A stretch of DNA of 64,000 nucleotides from Selenomonas sputigena_A (GTDB lineage Bacteria; Bacillota; Negativicutes; Selenomonadales; Selenomonadaceae). The stretch covers positions 868,001 through 932,000 of the forward strand of contig NZ_CP194411.1 in the NCBI RefSeq assembly GCF_051603425.1. The letters run 5' to 3'. Both the position numbers and the translations under genes were made by a program. The notes under the pieces are model-generated. The model was not told where the DNA came from. It was given only the letters and a program-made list of their open reading frames with translations, and made no database searches. This document shows positions 50,212-57,657 of the stretch, one piece after another (the first letter of the stretch is position 1; every line of letters begins with the position of its first letter).

Positions 50212-51225
50212 TTACTTCAGTTCAGCGAAGTACTTGATCGTGCGAACCATCTGGCTCGTGTAGCTGTTCTCGTTGTCGTACCACGAAACAACCTGCACCT
50301 GCGTATTGCCGTCGCCGATCGGGCTGACCATCGTCTGCGTCGCATCGAAGAGCGAGCCGTAGCGCATGCCGACGATGTCGCTGGAGACGATCTCATCCTC
50401 GTTGTAGCCGTAGGACTCCGTCGCTTCCTTCTTCATCTGCGCATTGATCTGCTCGACCGTGACTTCACCCTTGACAACGGCGAAGAGCAGCGTCGTCGAA
50501 CCCGTCGGGGTAGGAACGCGCTGTGCAGCGCCGATGAGCTTGCCCTTGAGCTCAGGAATGACAAGGCCGATCGCCTTCGCAGCGCCCGTCGAGTTCGGGA
50601 CGATGTTGACGGCTGCGGCGCGGCTGCGGCGCAAATCGCCCTTGCGCTGCGGGCCGTCGAGCGTCATCTGGTCGCCCGTATAGGCATGGATCGTCGCCAT
50701 GATGCCGCTCTGGATCGGAGCGAGATCGTTGAGGCCCTTGGCCATCGGTGCGAGGCAGTTCGTCGTGCAAGAAGCCGCCGAAATGATCTTGTCCTCCGGC
50801 TTGAGGATCTTGTGGTTGACGTTGAAAACGATAGTCGGCAGATCGTTGCCGGCAGGAGCCGAGATGACGACCTTCTTCGCACCGGCCGTCAGATGAGCCG
50901 AAGCCTTGTCCTTCGACGTATAGAAGCCCGTGCATTCGAGGACAACATCGACGTCATGCTTGCCCCAAGGAATCTTCGAGGCGTCCGCTTCCTTGTAGAT
51001 GTTGATCTTCTTGCCGTTGACCGTGATGGAATCCGTGCCGGCCTCCACCTTGTCGGCGTACTCGTACGTGCCCTGCGTCGAATCATACTTCAAGAGGTGC
51101 GCAAGCATCTTGGGGTCCGTGAGATCGTTAATAGCTACAACTTCATATCCCGCTGCATCAAACATCTGACGAAACGCGAGACGGCCGATACGTCCGAAAC
51201 CATTGATCGCTACTTTTACTGCCAT
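50212..51225 (-). CDS. gap: Glyceraldehyde-3-phosphate dehydrogenase, type I
   Basis: 337-residue NAD-dependent enzyme. NAD-binding KVAINGFGRIGRLAFRQ at the start, catalytic Cys in SAASCTTNCLAP near residue 155, and YDNENSYTSQMVRT near the end. AGGGGG lies upstream of the ATG. It is the first gene of the gap-pgk-tpiA-gpmI cluster, with its own strong promoter at 51349-51378; no cggR-like regulator is present beside it. Confidence 0.96.
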   Translation of the reverse strand: MAVKVAINGFGRIGRLAFRQMFDAAGYEVVAINDLTDPKMLAHLLKYDSTQGTYEYADKVEAGTDSITVNGKKINIYKEADASKIPWGKHDVDVVLECTGFYTSKDKASAHLTAGAKKVVISAPAGNDLPTIVFNVNHKILKPEDKIISAASCTTNCLAPMAKGLNDLAPIQSGIMATIHAYTGDQMTLDGPQRKGDLRRSRAAAVNIVPNSTGAAKAIGLVIPELKGKLIGAAQRVPTPTGSTTLLFAVVKGEVTVEQINAQMKKEATESYGYNEDEIVSSDIVGMRYGSLFDATQTMVSPIGDGNTQVQVVSWYDNENSYTSQMVRTIKYFAELK

Positions 51226-51348
51226 TGTAAAATACCCCCTAATCCTTCCCCCGGTTTTTCCCGGCGGCCTGTGCGGCTGGAAACAAAGACCCTTGTCCTA
51301 GTCGCGAAACCTATTGGCAAAGGCAATGCCCCTGCCATTTCTGTTCTA

Positions 51349-51378
51349 ATATTACAACAAATCGGGACGGATTGTCAA
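51349..51378 (-). promoter_or_regulatory. Promoter of the glycolytic cluster
   Basis: Minus strand: perfect TTGACA at 51378-51373, 18-nt spacer, TAATAT at 51354-51349, about 125 nt before gap. Confidence 0.7.
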
Positions 51379-51427
51379 CGGGATTCTATAGCGATACGGC
51401 CTATAGGACTTTGCCTGCGTTTTCTTA

Positions 51428-51456
51428 TTGAAATAAAACGAAATGATTGTTATAAT
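51428..51456 (+). promoter_or_regulatory. Promoter of the 42-residue repeat protein gene
   Basis: TTGAAA at 51428-51433, 17-nt spacer, TATAAT at 51451-51456; start codon at 51518. Confidence 0.75.
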
Positions 51457-51517
51457 AAGGATAAATAGCCTAAAAAGGCAAGAACAACACCCAGCAGGGA
51501 AGCAGGGAGGAAACACC

Positions 51518-52726
51518 ATGAGCATTTCTTCGATTTCGGCGAATCCTTACGGCAACGCCACATTCCAGAAAATCAACCAGAACCTCGCCGAGGTCGGCCG
51601 TCAAAAGGCCGCAGAGGGATGGCATGCAGCCAAGGAAGTCTCCAAGGCCTCACCCTTCGGCAACGACACGAAGCTCGGCACATCGAAGTTCCAGCAGTCC
51701 AACAAGGAAGCGGAGCAGCTGGCGAACCGTTCGATCGCCAACTCTGCCCGCGAAGCACGCTCCTACTACGAGGCTTCGCCCTTCGGCAACGACACGAAGC
51801 TCGGCACGTCGCGCTTTCAGCAGTCGAACCAGCAGGCGATCCGGCTGGCGAGCCGCTCCATCGTGAATTCCGCTCGCGCGGCAAAAGCCTACTACGAGGC
51901 CTCGCCCTTCGGCAACGACACGAAGCTCGGCACGTCGAAGTTCCAGCAGTCCAACAAGGAAGCGCAGGCTCTCGCCGGCCGCTCCATCGCGAACTCTGCC
52001 CGCGAGGCCAAGGCGGTCTACATGGCTTCGCCCTTCGGCAACGATACGAAGGTCGGCTCCTCCAAGTTCCAGAAGTCCAACGAGGAGGCGCAGGCTCTCG
52101 CCGCTCGCTCCATCGCAAACTCCGCCCGCGAGGCCAAGGCGGTCTACATGGCTTCGCCCTTCGGCAACGATACGAAGGTCGGCTCCTCCAAGTTCCAGAA
52201 GTCCAACGAGGAAGCGCAGGCTCTCGCCGCTCGCTCCATCGCGAACTCCGCCCGCGAGGCCAAGGCAGTCTACATGGCTTCGCCTTTCGGCAACGATACG
52301 AAGGTCGGCTCCTCCAAGTTCCAGAAGTCCAACGAGGAGGCGCAGGCTCTCGCCGCTCGCTCCATCGCGAACTCCGCCCGCGAGGCCAAGGCGGTCTACA
52401 TGGCTTCGCCCTTCGGCAACGATACGAAGGTCGGCTCCTCCAAGTTCCAGAAGGCGAACGAGGAAGCTTTCGTCCTCGCGCAGCAGTCCGCTTCGCGCGC
52501 ATCGAAAGCGGCAAACGCCGTTTCCAAGTCCTCGCCTTTCGGCAACGACACGAAGGTCGGCTCCTCCGCCTTCCAGCAGGCGAACAAGCGCATCGTACAG
52601 ACAGCTGCAAGCCATACGCCGTCCGTTCTGCAGCAGGCCAAAGCAGCCTATCTGCGCCAGGTGCAGAACGCCGCTGAAGCAGCCAAGAATCCCACGCGCA
52701 ATTCCAAGGTCGACATCGGCGCGTAA
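51518..52726 (+). CDS. Tandem 42-residue repeat protein, function unknown
   Basis: 402 residues with no signal peptide or membrane segment. Eight clear copies, plus a degenerate N-terminal one, of a 42-residue unit: SPFGNDTK(V/L)G(S/T)S then KFQ(K/Q)SN(E/K)EAQALA, then RSIANSAREAKAVYMA. The Ala/Ser/Lys-rich second half of each unit looks like one amphipathic helix and the SPFGNDTK part like a turn. Units 4-7 are nearly identical even at the DNA level (126-bp period), so they expanded recently. AGGGAGG precedes the ATG and a strong promoter lies upstream. I do not recognise the family. Confidence 0.85.
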   Translation: MSISSISANPYGNATFQKINQNLAEVGRQKAAEGWHAAKEVSKASPFGNDTKLGTSKFQQSNKEAEQLANRSIANSAREARSYYEASPFGNDTKLGTSRFQQSNQQAIRLASRSIVNSARAAKAYYEASPFGNDTKLGTSKFQQSNKEAQALAGRSIANSAREAKAVYMASPFGNDTKVGSSKFQKSNEEAQALAARSIANSAREAKAVYMASPFGNDTKVGSSKFQKSNEEAQALAARSIANSAREAKAVYMASPFGNDTKVGSSKFQKSNEEAQALAARSIANSAREAKAVYMASPFGNDTKVGSSKFQKANEEAFVLAQQSASRASKAANAVSKSSPFGNDTKVGSSAFQQANKRIVQTAASHTPSVLQQAKAAYLRQVQNAAEAAKNPTRNSKVDIGA

Positions 52727-52769
52727 ATACAGGCGAATGAAACGCCGCTGCCAAAAAGGAGGTGTCCCC

Positions 52770-53204
52770 ATGGCGAATGTATTCGATACGGCAAAGTATA
52801 TTTTGCACAAAACAGGCGAAATCAGCACATGGAAGCTTCAAAAGCTCTGCTATTACGCCCAGGCATGGACGCTCGCCTGGACTGGGAAACCTCTTTTTGC
52901 CGAAGATTTCGAGGCATGGCGCAACGGACCAGTCTGCCGACCGCTCTTTCTGCGTCATAAAGGCATGTATTCGGTCACAGAAAACTTGCTGCCGGACGGA
53001 AACATCGATGCTTTGACCGAGGATGAAAAGGACAGCATTGATACAGTGCTCTCCTCTTACGGCGCCATGGAGCCTTACCAGCTGCGCGCCCAGACGCACG
53101 CCGAAACGCCATGGAAAACAGCGCGCGGCGCATTGGACGAAATGGCTTTCAGCGATTCTGTCATATCCAAGGACGCAATCGGCGCATATTATGGTTCTCT
53201 TTGA
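52770..53204 (+). CDS. Panacea-domain (DUF4065/SocA-like) antitoxin
   Basis: 144 residues with the Panacea pattern: VFDTAKYILHKTGEISTWKLQKLCYYAQAWTLAWTGKPLFAEDFEAWRNGPVCRPLFLRHKG at residues 4-65, then a helical tail. Panacea proteins act as antitoxins for very diverse toxins and usually lie directly upstream of them. AAAGGAGG precedes the ATG at 52770. The stop overlaps the start of the next gene by 1 nt, as in a coupled toxin-antitoxin pair. Confidence 0.87.
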   Translation: MANVFDTAKYILHKTGEISTWKLQKLCYYAQAWTLAWTGKPLFAEDFEAWRNGPVCRPLFLRHKGMYSVTENLLPDGNIDALTEDEKDSIDTVLSSYGAMEPYQLRAQTHAETPWKTARGALDEMAFSDSVISKDAIGAYYGSL

Positions 53205-53665
53205 TGAAAAAGAAAAAGCAGGTCAAACAAGCGGGAAGCGTTCTTCCCAAAAAGAAAGTCATCCTCTCCCACAAAAGCAGCAGCGCAAGCTGCCCGATTT
53301 TTCTCTTCGATCGCCTCGATAAACAAGGCGCCTTTGCTTTCGATACGAACCGAACGGATTTTAAGCATAAGGATTTTCTCGATAAGATGATCGCCTATTC
53401 GCAAATGACATGGTCGGAAATCAGCCGTCAAACACACGATGACGGCAAATCGAAGCATCATTGTCTCAAGGATTCCAAAAAACTTGCCCCAGCAGCCCGC
53501 GAACGGCTCAAGGCTTTGCAGCTTGAAGAATTCTCTGACGATCTCTTCTCTTTTGCGCTCAACAACAAACTGCGCATTATCGGGCTGCGCCTTGAGGAAC
53601 ATTTCCACGTTCTATGGTATGACAGCGAGCATCGCGTATATCCCGCCGAGAAAAAACATACATAA
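53204..53665 (+). CDS. Probable toxin partner of the Panacea antitoxin
   Basis: 153 residues. Basic N-terminus (MKKKKQVKQAGSVLPKKKV), then a domain with MIAYSQMTWSEISRQTHDDGKSKHHCL and a C-terminal KLRIIGLRLEEHFHVLWYDSEHRVYP, a strand-rich ending with His/Asp residues that recalls RelE-like or related small toxins. Identification as the toxin rests on the 1-nt overlap with the antitoxin gene and on size. The target is unknown. A terminator follows at once. Confidence 0.65.
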   Translation: MKKKKQVKQAGSVLPKKKVILSHKSSSASCPIFLFDRLDKQGAFAFDTNRTDFKHKDFLDKMIAYSQMTWSEISRQTHDDGKSKHHCLKDSKKLAPAARERLKALQLEEFSDDLFSFALNNKLRIIGLRLEEHFHVLWYDSEHRVYPAEKKHT

Positions 53666-53668
53666 GAA

Positions 53669-53703
53669 TTGCCGCATGTACGATGACATGCGGCAGTTTT
53701 TTG
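53669..53703 (+). terminator. Terminator of the Panacea toxin-antitoxin pair
   Basis: GCCGCATGT / ACATGCGGC with a 6-nt loop followed by TTTTTT. Confidence 0.88.
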
Positions 53704-53733
53704 TCGAATTTGACTGCACGGGAGGCCGTCCCC

Positions 53734-54312
53734 ATGACGAAACAAAGCGACATCTCCCTGCGCGCCGCACACTCGGGCGATGCGGCGCAGCTCTTGGCGA
53801 TCTACCGCCCCTATGTGCTCCATACGGCAATTTCCTTCGAGTACGAAGCGCCGTCGGAAGACGAGTTTCGCGCACGCATTGAAAAGACGCTTGCACACTA
53901 TCCCTACATCGTCGCAGAATGCGTGGGCGAAGCGCTCGGCTACGCCTACGCCTCGCCGCTCCATCCGCGCGCCGCTTATGCCTGGGCGGCAGAAAGCACC
54001 GTCTACATCCAAGAGGACATGCACGGCGCAGGCCTCGGCAGAAGGCTCTATCTCGCCTTGGAACAGGAGCTTCACCGCATGAACCTCCTCAGTATCAACG
54101 CCTGCATCGCCGCCCCGCGCTCGGCGGACGATCCCTACCTGACGGAAAACAGCCTGAAGTTTCACGCGCATATGGGCTATCGCCTCGCAGGGCGCTTCCA
54201 CCAATGCGCCTACAAGTTCGACCGCTGGTACGACATGGTCTGGATGGAAAAAGACCTCGCACCGCGCGAAACCCCGCCGCAGCCCGTAAAGCCCTGGCGG
54301 GGTTTCCTCTAA
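53734..54312 (+). CDS. GNAT acetyltransferase, phosphinothricin/YncA type
   Basis: 192 residues. The GNAT acetyl-CoA site is VYIQEDMHGAGLGRRLYLALEQEL (near residue 90-112), and the early ISLRAAHSGDAAQLLAIYRPYV together with ENSLKFHAHMGYRLAGRFHQCAYKFDRWYDMVWMEK near the end place it with the N-acyl amino-acid/phosphinothricin acetyltransferase group. The natural substrate is unclear (methionine sulfoximine-like or other amino compounds). GGGAGG precedes the ATG at 53734; the terminator immediately before it separates it from the toxin-antitoxin genes. Confidence 0.9.
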   Translation: MTKQSDISLRAAHSGDAAQLLAIYRPYVLHTAISFEYEAPSEDEFRARIEKTLAHYPYIVAECVGEALGYAYASPLHPRAAYAWAAESTVYIQEDMHGAGLGRRLYLALEQELHRMNLLSINACIAAPRSADDPYLTENSLKFHAHMGYRLAGRFHQCAYKFDRWYDMVWMEKDLAPRETPPQPVKPWRGFL

Positions 54313-54329
54313 AACTCTCAATTCAGCCG

Positions 54330-55034
54330 TCAATCGTCAATCTCGCGATAGAGAACGGAACCCGTCTGGGCATCAAGAATCAGCTTGTACTTCACATTGT
54401 TCGCGTAGCACTTCACATTGTAGACGGGCTGGAAAAGCACACGGTTCGGCGCAGGAGCGGCAGCCGCCGTGCCAGATGCTGCACCCGGTGCAGGAGCAGC
54501 CGCAGCGCCTTCTGCAGCAGGGGCGGCAGGAGCAGCCAGCGGCTCCGCTGCATCCGGCGGCGGCACAGCAGGAGCAGCCTGCGGCGCCGGAGCCGTCGGT
54601 GCAGGCTGCGGTTGAGCCATTCGCCCATCGCCGCGATGATCCTTTCTGTCACGCTTGTCCTTCTTATCTCGATGATCCCCGTCGCGATGATCACCTTCCC
54701 GTTTGTCGCCATCGTGCTTCATTCCCTTCGCGCGATTTTCCGTAAGCTCGATCCTGCGGTAGGTGATAGCCGTCTCATCCATGCCGATGGCGTCCGCGAC
54801 GAGCGTGCGCACCTCGTTCTCCGACAAGAGCGCCAGGCCCTCCTTCTCCGCCTGCGTACGGACCATTTGCGCACGCGCTTCGACGACGCGCGCGTGGGCG
54901 GCAGCCTTCCGCTCATACTGCCAATAAGCGCAGCCGCCCGCGAGCATCGCGCCGATGACGGCGACGGCTCCCGCACGCTTGAGATTCTTTGCCGAAAAAA
55001 TGCCCTTCACCGTTTCTATGATTTTGCTTTCCAT
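54330..55034 (-). CDS. Membrane-anchored PepSY-like protein with charged and Ala/Pro linkers
   Basis: 234 residues. One membrane segment or signal anchor (AGAVAVIGAMLAGGCAYWQY, residues 21-40; an internal GGC is not a clear lipobox). Residues 70-100 resemble a first PepSY repeat (LSENEVRTLVADAIGMDETAITYRRIEL). A very charged His/Asp/Lys/Arg stretch (DHRDGDHRDKKDKRDRKDHR) and a long Ala/Pro-rich linker follow, then a terminal strand pair NVKYKLILDAQTGSVLYREI typical of PepSY. AAGGAGG precedes the ATG. It is divergent from the two-component system at 55303, which may control it. Confidence 0.75.
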   Translation of the reverse strand: MESKIIETVKGIFSAKNLKRAGAVAVIGAMLAGGCAYWQYERKAAAHARVVEARAQMVRTQAEKEGLALLSENEVRTLVADAIGMDETAITYRRIELTENRAKGMKHDGDKREGDHRDGDHRDKKDKRDRKDHRGDGRMAQPQPAPTAPAPQAAPAVPPPDAAEPLAAPAAPAAEGAAAAPAPGAASGTAAAAPAPNRVLFQPVYNVKCYANNVKYKLILDAQTGSVLYREIDD

Positions 55035-55302
55035 GATGATTCCTCCTTCATATCGTTATCACTGCCTGATCTTTCCGCTCTGGGAACACTTCCCTTCGCT
55101 TGATCCAAGTATACGGCGGCAAGCTAAAGAAGGTGCAAACAAAGGCTAAACAAAAACGAAACAAAGGGGAAAGCTTCCCGAAATTCAGCGGTTCCCTCAT
55201 GCACAGGCGAAAATTTCCTGTATAATAAAGGCAGGAAGCACGGACGTCATTATCCGTGCTTCCTATAAGAACGTTGCCTGCAAAATGGAAAGGCGGAAAA
55301 CC

Positions 55303-56835
55303 ATGCTGAAACTGCGGGACATCTCCCTCAAACATCGCATTCTCATGACAAACATCCTCATGATCGCCCTGCCCGTCGGCTTCCTCCTCCTGCTCGGCGG
55401 TCTCCTCTTTGCGGGGCTCAAAACGACGGGCACGATACGGGAAGCCGAGCTCGCGCTCCTTTGGCAGGAAAAGCGAGAGGCTCTTTCCATCCAATTTGCA
55501 GCCAGCTCCCTCAAGGCCAAGGCCGACCGCGGCAAGAAAGTGCGCGATATGGAAGAGGACTGCCGCGCCCTTGAAGCATGGGGCATCAAGAGCCTCATCG
55601 AGAAAAACGGCGAGATCGTCTATGTGTCGCCGGGAACGCATCCCGACGACATCATCGCGGCTGCAAGAGAACGCGCCGCCGCTCCCGGGCCCTTCCTCAT
55701 CTGGGATGAGCGCGGCTTCACCATGCTCTACCATGCCCCGAAAACGCGCACCGCCCTCCTCGCGCACGGCGCAGCGCCGTTCCTCGGGCACGGGCACAAA
55801 GAAGAGGACGACATGCACGATGCCCTTGAAATCCTCACCTACATCTTTCTCGGCGGCATGGCCGTTGTCATCATCCTCCTCGGGCGCTACCTCGCCCGCC
55901 TGCTGTCCGAGCAGATCATCGCACCGCTTGAGGAAATCAGCCGCGCCGCCGATGGGATTCGGGGCGGCGACCTCGACGCCTCGCCCGCTGTCGACACACG
56001 CGACGAAATCGGCGCACTCGCCCGCTCCTTCGACTACATGCGCCGTTCGCTCAAGGAGGCAAAAGCGCGGCGCGAAAAATACGACGAGAACCGCAAGGAA
56101 CTCATCGCGGGCATCTCGCACGACCTTGCGACGCCCCTGACCGCCATCAAGGGCTACGCGAGCGGCATCCTCGACGGCATCGCCAAGAGTCCCGAGAAGG
56201 AGCGACGCTATGTCGAGCAGATCCACCGCAGCGCCTGCCTGATGGAAAACATGGTGGAGAACCTCTTCCTCTTCTCCAAGCTCGACCTCAAGAAGATCCC
56301 CTTTCATCTTGAAACCGTCTCGCTCCGCGACTACCTCGCCGACTTCACGGCGGAGCGGCGCGACCTCTTCGCGGCACGCGGCCTTTCCATCGCCTTTTCC
56401 TCCGACGGCCGCACATGTTCCGCCGCCATCGACCGCACGCAGTTTCCGCGCGTCCTTCTGAACTTCATGGAAAACAGCCTCAAATACCGCCGCGAGGCGA
56501 GCCCGGCATCACTCGCCATCCGTGCCGAGGAAAGCGGCGACGCCGTTCTTCTCACCTTCACCGACAACGGGCAGGGCGTGCCGCCCGAATCCTTGGACAA
56601 GCTCTTCGACAGCTTCTACCGCACGGACAAGGCGCGCACGGACACGGGCAAGGGCAGCGGCCTCGGGCTTGCCATCGCACGCGAAATCGTCACGGCCTGC
56701 CACGGCAGGATATGGGCCGAGACCAATCCCGCCGGCGGCCTCATCCTAAAGATCTCCCTGCCGCGCGCCGAAGAAAACAGCATCCCTCCGGTGACATCTG
56801 CAGTACCGGAGAATCCCGCCGAAAGGAAGGTTTGA
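55303..56835 (+). CDS. Sensor histidine kinase (HAMP-HisKA-HATPase)
   Basis: 510 residues. Two membrane segments (about 18-38 and 178-197) flank an extracytoplasmic sensor of about 135 residues; a HAMP linker (ALARSFDYMRRSL) precedes the dimerisation box IAGISHDLATPLTAIKG with His273. The ATPase domain has an N-box (LLNFMENSLKY), DNGQGVPPE, FYRTDKAR and GSGLGLAIAREI. The signal is not evident. The ATG at 55303 has AGGCGG 8 nt upstream; an ATG six codons earlier is less well placed. The partner regulator begins 3 nt after the stop. Confidence 0.92.
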   Translation: MLKLRDISLKHRILMTNILMIALPVGFLLLLGGLLFAGLKTTGTIREAELALLWQEKREALSIQFAASSLKAKADRGKKVRDMEEDCRALEAWGIKSLIEKNGEIVYVSPGTHPDDIIAAARERAAAPGPFLIWDERGFTMLYHAPKTRTALLAHGAAPFLGHGHKEEDDMHDALEILTYIFLGGMAVVIILLGRYLARLLSEQIIAPLEEISRAADGIRGGDLDASPAVDTRDEIGALARSFDYMRRSLKEAKARREKYDENRKELIAGISHDLATPLTAIKGYASGILDGIAKSPEKERRYVEQIHRSACLMENMVENLFLFSKLDLKKIPFHLETVSLRDYLADFTAERRDLFAARGLSIAFSSDGRTCSAAIDRTQFPRVLLNFMENSLKYRREASPASLAIRAEESGDAVLLTFTDNGQGVPPESLDKLFDSFYRTDKARTDTGKGSGLGLAIAREIVTACHGRIWAETNPAGGLILKISLPRAEENSIPPVTSAVPENPAERKV

Positions 56836-56838
56836 GCC

Positions 56839-57546
56839 ATGAAACGCATCTTGATCATCGAAGACGATACGGCCATTTCCGAGCTTGAGCGCGACTACCT
56901 CGAAGCGAACGGCTTTTCCGCCGAAATCATCGCCGACGGCACTAAGGGCGCGGAGAAGGCTCTCGCTGAGGACTTCGACCTCATCCTGCTCGACCTCATG
57001 CTGCCCGGTCTCGACGGTTTCGCCGTCTGCCGTGCCGTCCGACGGGAAAAGGACACGCCGATCCTCATGGTTTCGGCACGACAGGAAGAAATCGACAAGA
57101 TCCGCGGCCTCGGCCTCGGTGCGGACGACTACATCATCAAGCCCTTCAGCCCCAACGAGCTCGTCGCCCGCGTCAAGGCGCATATCGCCCGCTACGAACG
57201 CCTGACAAGGCGAACCTCTGCCGCCGAAGACCATGACTCCATCCTCACAGGCGAGCTCGAAGTCCAGCCCGAAGCGCGCCGCGTATTCAGCGGCGGCAAA
57301 GAAGTCAGCCTCACACGCCGCGAATTCGACCTCCTGCTCTTCTTCGTGCAAAATCCCGGCATCACCTTCAGCAAAGACAAGCTCTTCGAGCGCATCTGGG
57401 GCCTCGACGCCCTCGGCGACACCGCCACCGTCATGGTCCACATCAACCGCATCCGCGAAAAAATCGAGCCCCGCCCTGCCGAGCCCATCTACATCGAAAC
57501 CGTCTGGGGCGTCGGCTACCGCTTCCGCAGCAAAGGGCATAAATAA
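56839..57546 (+). CDS. OmpR/PhoB-family response regulator
   Basis: 235 residues. Receiver domain 1-118 with the acidic pair near residue 9, phospho-Asp52 in DLILLDLMLPGLDG and Lys in DDYIIKPFSP near residue 100. The C-terminal winged helix 135-233 (VSLTRREFDLLLFFVQNPG ... VMVHINRIREKIE ... IETVWGVGYRF) binds DNA. It is transcribed with the kinase immediately upstream (3-nt gap) and ends at a strong terminator. The divergent PepSY-like gene is a plausible target. Confidence 0.94.
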   Translation: MKRILIIEDDTAISELERDYLEANGFSAEIIADGTKGAEKALAEDFDLILLDLMLPGLDGFAVCRAVRREKDTPILMVSARQEEIDKIRGLGLGADDYIIKPFSPNELVARVKAHIARYERLTRRTSAAEDHDSILTGELEVQPEARRVFSGGKEVSLTRREFDLLLFFVQNPGITFSKDKLFERIWGLDALGDTATVMVHINRIREKIEPRPAEPIYIETVWGVGYRFRSKGHK

Positions 57547-57553
57547 GCACACG

Positions 57554-57596
57554 AAAAGAACCGCCAAAGGACGAGATGTACCGGCGGTTCTTTTTG
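57554..57596. terminator. Terminator between the two-component system and the dynamin gene
   Basis: AAAAGAACCGCC / GGCGGTTCTTTTT with a 17-nt loop; works for both convergent genes. Confidence 0.88.
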
Positions 57597-57657
57597 TACG
57601 TCATTCATTGAAACAGTCCAGCGCTGTCGTCAAGCGACGGCCTTCGGCAAAGGTTTC

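Noticed and set aside
51573..53099. Long minus-strand open frame opposite the repeat protein
   Set aside because: It arises from the 126-bp repeats in the antisense frame; Arg/Ser/Trp-rich with no start signal.
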